NCBI GenBank assembly: GCA_964408805.1
Contig: CAYPAV010000002.1
Coordinates: 1-64,000, forward strand
Length of the DNA stretch: 64,000 bases
Reading direction: 5' to 3'
Source: CAYPAV01 sp964408805
GTDB lineage: Bacteria > Pseudomonadota > Alphaproteobacteria > UBA8366
Shown piece after piece: positions 42,476-50,342 of this stretch. A program made the position numbers and the translations under genes. Each line of letters begins with the position of its first letter. The stretch's first letter is position 1. The notes beneath the pieces are model-generated. The model ran no database searches and was not told where the DNA came from. It saw only the letters and a program-made list of their open reading frames with translations.

Positions 42476-43177
42476 ATGCCCGATAACAACCAACCGTCTC
42501 CACCGAAACGCCCCGTTCGGCCGCGCCATGCGGCAAGCTTGGTTCTGCTAAGCGGCACGGGTGACGAAACAAAGGTCCTACTTGGGAGACGGCCGATGAC
42601 GGCGCGGTTCATGCCGGGTGTCTATGTGTTTCCGGGTGGCGCCCTGGAGCGTGGGGATCATGCCGTCGCGGCCCATCTGTCGATGCGCGAAGATGTCGAA
42701 ATACGACTGGCCCGCCACGGCGGCCGCCATCGCGCGCGGGCCCTTCCCTGGACCGCGATCCGAGAGACCTGGGAAGAGACGGGCATTCTGGTCGGACATG
42801 AAGGCACGTTCGAGCCGAGACGCGACGACCCGGCGACGGATGCCTTCATCAAGGCCGGTCTGGTTCCCGACCTCGCGGCGCTCGATTACATCGTCCGCGC
42901 GGTCACCCCGGCGCATTCGCCGATCCGTTTCGATACCCGGTTTTTCGTGGCAAGCGAGGCCGACACCGGCGGGCGCCTGATTCAAAACAGCGAGTTGGAG
43001 GAAATCGGCTGGCATCCGCTCGATCATGCTCTCGATAACCTCAAGCTGATGGGCGTCACACGTTTCGTCCTCGAGGAAGCCCGACGTCACTGGGGCCAAC
43101 GCCCGCGACCCGATGCGACGCGCACCACACCGGTTTTGACCCGCCGCCGCGGCAAACGGGTCATCACGCGGAATTAA
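42476..43177 (+). CDS. NUDIX hydrolase
   Basis: This is a 233-residue NUDIX protein. The Nudix box is split in the way seen in large NUDT7/CoAse- or NUDT19-like forms: FMPGVYVFPGGALERGD upstream and AIRETWEETGILVGHEG carrying REx2EExG. It probably hydrolyses a nucleoside diphosphate derivative, possibly coenzyme A or acyl-CoA; the substrate is uncertain. It starts 17 bases after the S41 protease stop and precedes rpmG. Confidence 0.87.
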   Translation: MPDNNQPSPPKRPVRPRHAASLVLLSGTGDETKVLLGRRPMTARFMPGVYVFPGGALERGDHAVAAHLSMREDVEIRLARHGGRHRARALPWTAIRETWEETGILVGHEGTFEPRRDDPATDAFIKAGLVPDLAALDYIVRAVTPAHSPIRFDTRFFVASEADTGGRLIQNSELEEIGWHPLDHALDNLKLMGVTRFVLEEARRHWGQRPRPDATRTTPVLTRRRGKRVITRN

Positions 43178-43179
43178 AC

Positions 43180-43207
43180 TTGACTTGAGCCGGGGCGTGG
43201 TTATCGT
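43180..43207 (+). promoter_or_regulatory. Putative sigma70-type promoter of rpmG
   Basis: TTGACT (43180-43185) and TATCGT (43202-43207) are separated by 16 bp, just after the NUDIX stop and 45 bp before the rpmG ATG. They fit the alphaproteobacterial housekeeping consensus (CTTGAC with a weak -10). Predicted by eye. Confidence 0.45.
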
Positions 43208-43251
43208 TCGCGCCCTAACGCAATGTTCTTACGTCAAAACGGATACGGGCC

Positions 43252-43419
43252 ATGGCCAAACCGAGCACGATTCTCGTGAAATTAGTGAGCACCGCCGACA
43301 CGGGATATTACTACGTGACGAAGAAGAATCCGCGGAACCAGACGGAAAAGCTGAGCTTCCGGAAATACGACCCGGTCGCGCGCAAGCATGTCGAGTTCAA
43401 GGAAGGCCGGATAAAGTAA
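43252..43419 (+). CDS. rpmG: 50S ribosomal protein L33
   Basis: This 55-codon gene is too short for common ORF cutoffs. The product begins MAKPSTILVKLVSTADTGYY and ends ARKHVEFKEGRIK, a full-length L33 of the Cys-free type usual in alphaproteobacteria (TKKNPRNQTEKLSFRKYDP is the family signature). It sits alone between the NUDIX gene and the convergent pleD. Confidence 0.96.
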   Translation: MAKPSTILVKLVSTADTGYYYVTKKNPRNQTEKLSFRKYDPVARKHVEFKEGRIK

Positions 43420-43473
43420 ATCCTGTTTCGGAAAGTCGCGTCCAGCCGACCCGTCATCGGACGACTTCTACAA

Positions 43474-44901
43474 TTAGAGCTGCGCCACCGCGTCCGTGAC
43501 CGACGTCTCCACCGGACGCAAGCCGTCTTTTTCCCAGATCATCACCTGATTCCGGCCCGCGCCCTTGGCGCCGTATAGCGCCTCGTCGGCGCGGCGCAAC
43601 AGGGCATCGGTCGAATCGCCGTCCATATCGACTTCGGCCACGCCGATGCTGATCGTTACCTTGAATTGGGTATCGGCGGCCGCCGATTTAAAGGGCAGAT
43701 CGGCGATATTATGACGCAGCCGTTCAGCCACCGCCGAGGCAACCGCGATATCCGTTTCGGGCATGACGACGACGAATTCCTCGCCCCCATATCGCGCGAC
43801 GGTGTCGAAACTCCGCACATTCGCCATAACCCGTTCGCACAATTCGCGAAGGACATCGTCGCCGGCGGCATGACCATGGGTATCATTGATGTTCTTGAAA
43901 TAATCGATATCGAGCATCATAACCGACAGGTATCGCCGTCCGCCCGCGATCCGGTCCATCAAGCCGCTCAGATGCGCTTCGAGATAGCGCCGATTGTAAA
44001 GTCCGGTCAGGCTGTCGGTCAGCGCGAGTTGAAGGCTCTTTTCATAGTTGTCGCGGAGACGAATCTGGTATCGATGGCGGCGGATCTGAGTCCGGCAGCG
44101 CGCCAACAGTTCGTTTCGATCGACCGGACGAACGACATAATCGTTACATCCAAGATCCATCGCCGTCGCAAGCTGAGATACCTCGGATTCCTCGGCGATC
44201 ACCAACAGGGGCAAATTGCGGAGATCGTCGCTCGACCGCACCTGGGAACAAAACATCAGGGCATCTTCGTCACGCAATTTAAGATCGACGATCGCCAGGT
44301 CGAACTCGCGGCTCCGAAGTTGCTCGATGGCACCCTCGATCGTGGCTGCGGTCACGCAATCATGTCCTTCGACAGACAGAATCTCTGCGAACCGTCGCGC
44401 GTAGATTTCGCGATCTTCGACGATCAGCACGTTCGCTTCCTTGGCGCTTTCGTCGATTAGCCCGAGACTTCCCTCCATGACCCCGAAATGCTCCGAGGTC
44501 TGCTCCCGAAGCCGCCATTCGTCTATGGTCATCTTCAGGCGAACCAGCGACCGGACCCGCGCGAAGAGCGCCCTGTCATCGACTGGTTTCGTCAGGAAAT
44601 CGTCGGCGCCGGCCTCCAATCCCCGCACGCGGTCCGCCGTTTCGGAAAGCGCAGTTACCATGACAACGGGAATATGGGTGGTTTTCGGGTCGGATTTGAT
44701 TCGATGGCAGACCTCGAACCCATCCATGCCGGGCATCATGACATCCAGCAGAACGATGTCGGGCGGTTCCGATTGCAGTAACGCAAGCGCTTCGTCGCCG
44801 CTGCTCGCAACCGACACCTGAAAATATTCAGAGGTCAGCTTTGCTTCCAGAAGCTTCAAATTCGGGAGCAGATCGTCGACAACGAGAACGCGGGCCGTCA
44901 T
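43474..44901 (-). CDS. pleD: PleD-type response regulator diguanylate cyclase
   Basis: This is a 475-residue protein with the PleD layout: receiver 1 with phosphoacceptor D53 (VLLDVMMPG), a degenerate receiver 2 (VLIVEDREIYARRFAEIL, DLAIVDLKLRDED), then GGDEF with the active GGEEF (RYGGEEFVVVMPE). An upstream RxxD inhibitory site (RSFD) signals product feedback. On phosphorylation it dimerises and makes c-di-GMP. It lies 6 bases after divK, as in Caulobacter, where the pair controls the swarmer-to-stalked switch. Confidence 0.95.
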   Translation of the reverse strand: MTARVLVVDDLLPNLKLLEAKLTSEYFQVSVASSGDEALALLQSEPPDIVLLDVMMPGMDGFEVCHRIKSDPKTTHIPVVMVTALSETADRVRGLEAGADDFLTKPVDDRALFARVRSLVRLKMTIDEWRLREQTSEHFGVMEGSLGLIDESAKEANVLIVEDREIYARRFAEILSVEGHDCVTAATIEGAIEQLRSREFDLAIVDLKLRDEDALMFCSQVRSSDDLRNLPLLVIAEESEVSQLATAMDLGCNDYVVRPVDRNELLARCRTQIRRHRYQIRLRDNYEKSLQLALTDSLTGLYNRRYLEAHLSGLMDRIAGGRRYLSVMMLDIDYFKNINDTHGHAAGDDVLRELCERVMANVRSFDTVARYGGEEFVVVMPETDIAVASAVAERLRHNIADLPFKSAAADTQFKVTISIGVAEVDMDGDSTDALLRRADEALYGAKGAGRNQVMIWEKDGLRPVETSVTDAVAQL

Positions 44902-44907
44902 TTGCCC

Positions 44908-45273
44908 TCAATTGAGAAATTGTTCCACCGTTTCCAGGAAGGTCGAAACGGAGATCGGTTTCGCAATATACGCCTCGCAGCCTCCATCGCGAATTTTTTC
45001 CTCGTCCCCCTTCATGGCAAATGCGGTCACCGCCACAACGGGAATCGCTTTTAGATTATCGTCTTCCTTCAACCATTTCGTAACCTCAAGGCCCGATACC
45101 TCCGGAAGCTGGATATCCATGAGGATCAGGTCGGGGACATGGCTGCGTGCCATCTTGAGGGCCTCCATGCCGTCACGTGTCTGAAGAATATCGTAGCCTT
45201 TCGCCTCCAACAGATCATGGAAAAGCTTCATATTCAGTTCATTGTCTTCAACAATGAGAATTGTCTTGGCCAT
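44908..45273 (-). CDS. divK: Single-domain response regulator DivK
   Basis: This is a 121-residue lone receiver: ILIVEDNELNMKLFHDLLEA, D53 in LILMDIQLPEVSGLE, Thr/Ala switch in VVAVTAFAMKGDEEKI, and Lys in YIAKPISVSTFLETV. The sequence is very close to Caulobacter-type DivK, which relays PleC/DivJ signals to DivL-CckA and thereby controls CtrA. The 193-bp gap to the divergent ROK gene holds its promoter; I saw no exact CtrA box (TTAA-N7-TTAA) there. Confidence 0.95.
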   Translation of the reverse strand: MAKTILIVEDNELNMKLFHDLLEAKGYDILQTRDGMEALKMARSHVPDLILMDIQLPEVSGLEVTKWLKEDDNLKAIPVVAVTAFAMKGDEEKIRDGGCEAYIAKPISVSTFLETVEQFLN

Positions 45274-45466
45274 TCAGCACCGCCTTGAGTCCGGACGCGT
45301 CAACGCAATCGAAGGGAAATTAACCTAGAATTCGTCCCGTCCAAAAAGATGCGCGTACGTCCATCGCTTCATGCAATTGTATAATGACCCAACGGTAGGA
45401 GACAATGGTTGCCAAGTCGTTAACGACGAAGCGTTAATTCGGAAATAGACCCAATATGGAATTTCG

Positions 45467-46375
45467 ATGCGGATAGGCGTGGATGTAGGCGGCACGAAGC
45501 TCGAAGCCGCTATTCTGGATCAAGGGAGCAGGATCGTTTCCCGCCGCCGCATTCCGACGCCGGACGGCGATTACGAGGCGGCGCTGGCGGCGATTGTCAA
45601 TCTGGTCACAGCGATCGAGGCCGACTTCGGCGGCACGCATTCGGTGGGCCTGGGAATTCCGGGCACGATCTCACCCGTCAGCGGCCGCATCAAGAATGCC
45701 TATAATTCACCCTTCAACGGGCACGCCTTCGACAAGGACCTCGAAGACCGTCTCGGCAGGCCCATCCGAATGATGAACGATGCGAACTGCTTCGCGCTAT
45801 CGGAGGCCCGGGACGGAGCCGCCGCCGGCGCCGATACCGTTTTCGGTGCGATCATCGGCACCGGCTGCGGCGGCGGGATCGTGATCGACGGCAAGCCATT
45901 GACCGGCCACAACGCCATCGCCGGCGAATGGGGACACAATCCCCTGCCCTGGCCCGAGTCCGGCGAAAGCCCCGGGCTCGACTGCCAGTGCGGTCGGCGG
46001 GGATGTATCGAGACGTTCATCTCCGGGACCGGTTTAACGCGCCAGCACGCGGCGGCGACCGGCCGGCAGATGACCGCCGAGGAAATTGTCGCGGCGGCGG
46101 AGTCGGGCGACACCGATTCCGAGCAAAGCCTCGCGAGATACGAGACTCGCCTCGCGCGGGGCCTCGCGGCCGTTATCAATCTCATCGATCCGGACGTGAT
46201 CGTGCTCGGCGGCGGCATGTCGAACCTGGCCCGGCTCTACCGAACGATCCCGGAGATGTGGTCCCAATGGATTTTCTCCGACCATGTCGAAACGCGGCTC
46301 CTGGCACCCGAATACGGCGATTCCAGCGGCGTCAGGGGTGCCGCCTGGCTGTGGCCGGGGGAGCCCGGGCAATGA
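45467..46375 (+). CDS. ROK family sugar kinase
   Basis: This is a 302-residue ROK protein: ATP-binding IGVDVGGTKLEAAILD, VGLGIPGTISPVSG, MMNDANCFALSEA with catalytic Asp, GTGCGGGIVIDG, the His of GEWGHNPLPWP and the zinc motif CQCGRRGCIETFISG. No HTH is present, so it is a kinase rather than a repressor; fructokinase or N-acetylglucosamine/mannosamine kinase activity is most likely. Its stop overlaps the dinB start (ATGA). Confidence 0.9.
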   Translation: MRIGVDVGGTKLEAAILDQGSRIVSRRRIPTPDGDYEAALAAIVNLVTAIEADFGGTHSVGLGIPGTISPVSGRIKNAYNSPFNGHAFDKDLEDRLGRPIRMMNDANCFALSEARDGAAAGADTVFGAIIGTGCGGGIVIDGKPLTGHNAIAGEWGHNPLPWPESGESPGLDCQCGRRGCIETFISGTGLTRQHAAATGRQMTAEEIVAAAESGDTDSEQSLARYETRLARGLAAVINLIDPDVIVLGGGMSNLARLYRTIPEMWSQWIFSDHVETRLLAPEYGDSSGVRGAAWLWPGEPGQ

Positions 46376-47592
46376 CCGACTCACTCGGTGCGCATCTGTG
46401 CCGGATCTGCCTAGCAACGCCCGAAACGCCGCCGCTCGACGGACGCTGTCCGGAGTGCGGTTCACCGCGGCTGATCGGCCATCCGGAATTGCACGGCCTC
46501 TCAATCGCCCATATCGACTGCGATGCGTTTTACGCCGCGGTCGAGAAGCGGGACGATCCCTCACTTGCGGACAAGCCGGTCATCATCGGCGGGCGTCACC
46601 GCGGAGTCGTCGCCGCCGCCTGCTACAATGCCCGGCTCTATGGTATTCGCTCGGCGATGCCGATGTTCAAGGCGCTCCAGGCCTGCCCCAATGCCGTGGT
46701 GATCCGCCCGGACATGGCGAAATACCAGCGCGTGGGCCAGGAAATTCGCATCCTCATGCGGGAGGTAACACCCTTGGTGCAGCCCTTGTCGATCGACGAG
46801 GCCTTTCTTGACCTGACGGACACCGTAGCGACGGAGGGCGACAGCGCCGCCCTCCGACTAGCCGCACTGATCCTGCGGATCGAGGAACGCGTCGGCGTCT
46901 CCGCCAGTATCGGGCTCAGCTACAACAAATTCCTCGCCAAGATTGCCTCCGACCTCGACAAGCCGCGCGGTTTCGCCGTGATCGGACAGGCCGAGGCGAT
47001 TGATTTTCTCCGTGAAAAACCGGTGTCGATGCTCTGGGGTGTCGGCAACGCCTTGGCTCGGAAGCTTCGTCGCGACGGGATCACGAGGATCGGTCAATTG
47101 CAGACCATCTCCGAGCATGAACTCACCACGCGATACGGTGCGATCGGCGGACGACTCTATAAGTTCTCGCGCGGCGAGGACGACCGCAAGGTCGAGCCGA
47201 ATTCCCCGACGAAAAGCGTTTCCGCGGAAACCACCTTCAAGCAGGATATCCGGAAATTGGACGCGTTGGCCGAACGACTTCGTCCCCTCTGCGAGACCGT
47301 CGCGCGACGACTCGTATCGAAGAACCTGGCCGGCGGCAGCGTCACGATCAAACTGAAGTCGGCGGATTTCCGACTTTTGACCCGTACCCGCCAGCTCGCC
47401 AACCCGACCCAGCAAGCGGACGCCATTTACCGCGCGGCTCGAACCCTCTTGGCGCCCGAGGCGGACGGGCGCGCCTTTCGTCTGATCGGCGCCGGTGTCG
47501 GCGATTTGACGGGCGCCGAGGACGCCGACCCGCCCGATCTATTCGACACGCCGGCGGCCGACCAAATGACTACGAGCCGGGTCCAAGACTGA
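46372..47592 (+). CDS. dinB: DNA polymerase IV (Y family)
   Basis: This is a 406-residue translesion polymerase. An N-terminal zinc-ribbon-like CRIC...CPEC segment, common in alphaproteobacterial DinB, comes before the catalytic part: IAHIDCDAFYAAVEKRDDP, VAAACYNARLYGIRSAMPM, PLSIDEAFLDLT with the acidic pair, GVSASIGLSYNKFLAKIASD and LWGVGNALARKLRRDGI (thumb HhH). The little-finger region follows. The beta-clamp motif at the end is not obvious. Translationally coupled to the ROK gene; no LexA box was identified. Confidence 0.94.
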   Translation: MTDSLGAHLCRICLATPETPPLDGRCPECGSPRLIGHPELHGLSIAHIDCDAFYAAVEKRDDPSLADKPVIIGGRHRGVVAAACYNARLYGIRSAMPMFKALQACPNAVVIRPDMAKYQRVGQEIRILMREVTPLVQPLSIDEAFLDLTDTVATEGDSAALRLAALILRIEERVGVSASIGLSYNKFLAKIASDLDKPRGFAVIGQAEAIDFLREKPVSMLWGVGNALARKLRRDGITRIGQLQTISEHELTTRYGAIGGRLYKFSRGEDDRKVEPNSPTKSVSAETTFKQDIRKLDALAERLRPLCETVARRLVSKNLAGGSVTIKLKSADFRLLTRTRQLANPTQQADAIYRAARTLLAPEADGRAFRLIGAGVGDLTGAEDADPPDLFDTPAADQMTTSRVQD

Positions 47593-47601
47593 CGCCGAAT
47601 T

Positions 47602-48402
47602 TCAGCAGGAAGGTTTATCCAGCGACTCGATGCGGATTAAATTTCCACCCACCCTATAGTCGCCGTAATCCAGCACTAAAGAGGGGGCGACGCCGTTATC
47701 CTGCATCTTGATCGACATCTCGAATTCCGGTTCGGGATTCTTCGATTTGGCGTCGAAAAAGGCGAGATTGAAGAGCCGCACCGGGAAGGGACCAAGCGGC
47801 GGCTTCAGCACCGGATTCGGTTTTTTCGGTGCGCGGCTTGGCAGAATAAATGCGGAAACCGGCGAAGGCGGCTTGATCTCGGAGCCATCGAAAACCAATT
47901 GCCGGTCGGTCCGGGCACCGGTCTTCGCCCGGCGCATTAAACGCAAGGTGTGCAGGGTCGGAAACACGGTACCGGCCGGCAAGTCGAACTGCCCCGTCTC
48001 CGGCAACTGATAGGTGACCTTGCCGCTCTTGCCGGCCCCGCCGAGACGCGCCGATCCCCGAATTTTTTCCACGACGCGTCCATTGCGCTCGCGTTTTATG
48101 TTGAAGCGAAAGGTCAGGCCGTCCTTCGATTCAAAGGTTGAGGAAATCGCGGTCAATTGCATCGATTCACCCGCGGCCCGGCCCACCGTCAGGATGAATT
48201 GCTGGTCGACCGTCCAACCCTCGCAGGTCTCGCCCCAAGCGTAGATCATGCCCCCGACGGCCGACGTGATCGTACTTGACCGCGAGGTTTTTATCAGTTC
48301 AAGCGAATAGGCTGCCCGATGAGGCGCGATGACGACCTCGGCGCGCACCGGCACCGCGGCGATCAGCAGGCCGATCGTCAGCGTCGCGAATACTTTAATC
48401 AC
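47602..48402 (-). CDS. eipB: EipB family envelope integrity protein (DUF1849)
   Basis: The start chosen is GTG at 48402 (VIKVFATLTIGLLIAAVPVRA), which gives a signal peptide and a 266-residue product; the longer open frame overlaps the divergent dehydrogenase region. Typical EipB points: APHRAAYSLELI at the mature N-terminus, CEGWTVDQQFIL, GTVFPTLHTLRLM, and a C-terminal DKPSC whose Cys pairs with the CEGW Cys in Brucella EipB (established knowledge). EipB is a spiral beta-barrel periplasmic protein needed for envelope integrity. It is convergent with dinB. Confidence 0.87.
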   Translation of the reverse strand: MIKVFATLTIGLLIAAVPVRAEVVIAPHRAAYSLELIKTSRSSTITSAVGGMIYAWGETCEGWTVDQQFILTVGRAAGESMQLTAISSTFESKDGLTFRFNIKRERNGRVVEKIRGSARLGGAGKSGKVTYQLPETGQFDLPAGTVFPTLHTLRLMRRAKTGARTDRQLVFDGSEIKPPSPVSAFILPSRAPKKPNPVLKPPLGPFPVRLFNLAFFDAKSKNPEPEFEMSIKMQDNGVAPSLVLDYGDYRVGGNLIRIESLDKPSC

Positions 48403-48516
48403 CTGAAAAATCCCACCGAAACATCGATTGAAGGGTTGGATTCGCGTGAATGTTTTTCGATTATGGCACGGAATGCGGGGATTGACCCGCGCCAAATATT
48501 GCGAGGAACACGCTTC

Positions 48517-49482
48517 ATGGCCGAGAAACCGGTTCTCCTTTTGACCCGCAAACTGCCCGACGCCGTCGAGGCCCGCGCGAACCGCGACTACGAAGCCGTC
48601 GCGAACCCCGACGATACACAATTCGAGGCCAACGACCTGGTGGAACGGAGCGCCGGCGCCGATGCGATCCTCACCTGTTCGACCGAGCGGTTCTCGGCGG
48701 AGGTCATTGAGGCGCTGCCGGAGACTGTGAAGGCGGTTGCGACCTATTCGGTCGGCCACGAGCATATCGACCTCGACGCGGCACGCCGGCGGGGACTCAT
48801 CGTCACCAACACCCCCGATGTGTTGACCGCCGCCACGGCGGATCTGACAATTCTTCTAATGCTCGGCGCCGCCCGGCGCGCGCAGGAATGGGGCTCGATG
48901 CTGCGCGAGGATCGCTGGGGACGTTGGGTCGCGGTCGAACTCCTGGGCACGGACATCACCGGAAAACGCCTCGGTATTCTCGGCATGGGACGGATCGGCC
49001 GCGCGGTGGCGCAGCGGGCGCGCGGTTTCGAGATGGAGATCCACTACCACAACCGCAATCGCCTGCCGACGGAGTTGGAGGCTGGTGCCACCTATCATGC
49101 GACGGCCGAGGACATGCTTCCGCTCTGTGATTTCCTGTCGATCAATTGCCCGGCGACGGACGAGAACCATCATTTCATCAATCGCGAGCGCATCGCCTGC
49201 CTGCCCGATGGCGCGATCGTGGTTAATTCGGCGCGCGGCACGATCGTCGAGGACGACGCCCTCATCGCCGCCCTCCGTTCAGGCAAGATCGCCGGCATCG
49301 GGCTCGACGTTTACGAGGGCGAGCCCAATATCGACCCTCGCTACCGCGATATCGACACCGCCTTCCTGATGCCGCATATCGGCAGCGCCACGATCGAGAC
49401 CCGCGATGCCATGGGTTTCCGGGCGCTGGACAATCTCGATGCGGTGTTCGCCGGCGAAACGCCGAGGGATCGGATCGCGTAA
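48517..49482 (+). CDS. D-2-hydroxyacid dehydrogenase (glyoxylate/hydroxypyruvate reductase-like)
   Basis: This is a 321-residue NAD(P)-dependent reductase. Nucleotide-binding GKRLGILGMGRIGRAVAQRA, catalytic Arg in NSARGTIVEDDAL, Glu in LDVYEGEPNIDP and His in FLMPHIGSATIETR are all present, with HEHIDLDAARRRGLIVTNTPDVLT upstream. It resembles D-glycerate dehydrogenase/GhrB. The ATG at 48517 is preceded by a GCGAGGAA site; codons upstream in the same frame are discarded. Confidence 0.92.
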   Translation: MAEKPVLLLTRKLPDAVEARANRDYEAVANPDDTQFEANDLVERSAGADAILTCSTERFSAEVIEALPETVKAVATYSVGHEHIDLDAARRRGLIVTNTPDVLTAATADLTILLMLGAARRAQEWGSMLREDRWGRWVAVELLGTDITGKRLGILGMGRIGRAVAQRARGFEMEIHYHNRNRLPTELEAGATYHATAEDMLPLCDFLSINCPATDENHHFINRERIACLPDGAIVVNSARGTIVEDDALIAALRSGKIAGIGLDVYEGEPNIDPRYRDIDTAFLMPHIGSATIETRDAMGFRALDNLDAVFAGETPRDRIA

Positions 49483-49631
49483 AGAGACGGCAAATCTTTC
49501 CGTCAAGGGGCACTTCCTGCCGGATCGAGCGGTCTCGATATCGCGTTCGGCCTGGATTCCCGTGGGCAGCGGCTGGCACGGCATTTGCGGTTCCAAGTGG
49601 GAACCTCAAACGCCAAAAGGAGACGCGCCGG

Positions 49632-50336
49632 ATGAACCGCCCGCCCCGAGACAGCAAAGCCACCGCCAAAACGGGAACGACCGAGCGACTGGAAGAGGTA
49701 GTCGACAATCTCGACTTCGAGCGGTTGCCTGAAAAGATGGTGCGAAAGCTGTTGGCGCAGACGCTCGAGACCCTGCGGGTCGCGCGCCGGCGGGTCGACG
49801 AACAGGATTATGAAATCCAACTCCTGCGGCGGCTCTCAACGACGGACCCGGCCACCAGCCTGCTTAATCGCCGGGGTTTGCATCTCGTCCTTCGCACCGA
49901 ACTCGCCCGGGCGAACCGAGACAAGACCGGTGGCGCCCTGATGGTGATCGATCTCGATGGGTTCAAGGCGATCAACGACACCTATGGTCACGCGGCCGGC
50001 GACCATGTTCTTACGACCGTCGCGCGCTTCCTCCACACCAACGTTCGCGACGCCGACGAGGTCGGTCGTCTTGGGGGCGACGAGTTTGTCGTATTGATGC
50101 CGGGTGCAGCACCCAGCGAAGCCGATCGACGGGCCGATGCGCTAGGCCGCGGCCTCAATCAATTGGTCGTCTCCTGGGAGGGCCGCGTCATCCATGTCCG
50201 CGGTTCCATCGGGGGCTCGTGCTATGGCGCCGACGACAACATCGATCAGCTGTTCCGCATGGCGGACGAAGACATGTACCGCCGAAAAGCCGAGCGCCAC
50301 GCCATCCGGCAAAGCGGCGGCAAGCTCGACGGCTAG
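49632..50336 (+). CDS. GGDEF diguanylate cyclase, soluble
   Basis: This is a 234-residue cytosolic GGDEF protein. Residues ~10-70 form a charged coiled-coil (TTERLEEVVDNL ... RVARRRVDEQDYEIQLLRRL) that likely drives dimerisation. The GGDEF domain has DPATSLLNRRG, MVIDLDGFKAINDTYGH, the active GRLGGDEFVVLMPG and an RxxD product-inhibition site (RDAD) five residues before it. No sensor domain is seen. A strong AAAAGGAG site precedes the ATG. It is convergent with aspS (6 bases). Confidence 0.9.
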   Translation: MNRPPRDSKATAKTGTTERLEEVVDNLDFERLPEKMVRKLLAQTLETLRVARRRVDEQDYEIQLLRRLSTTDPATSLLNRRGLHLVLRTELARANRDKTGGALMVIDLDGFKAINDTYGHAAGDHVLTTVARFLHTNVRDADEVGRLGGDEFVVLMPGAAPSEADRRADALGRGLNQLVVSWEGRVIHVRGSIGGSCYGADDNIDQLFRMADEDMYRRKAERHAIRQSGGKLDG

Positions 50337-50342
50337 TCCCGC

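Noticed and set aside
45416..45440. CtrA binding box upstream of divK
   Set aside because: Two TTAA half-sites are present but 10 bp apart, not the 7 bp of the consensus.
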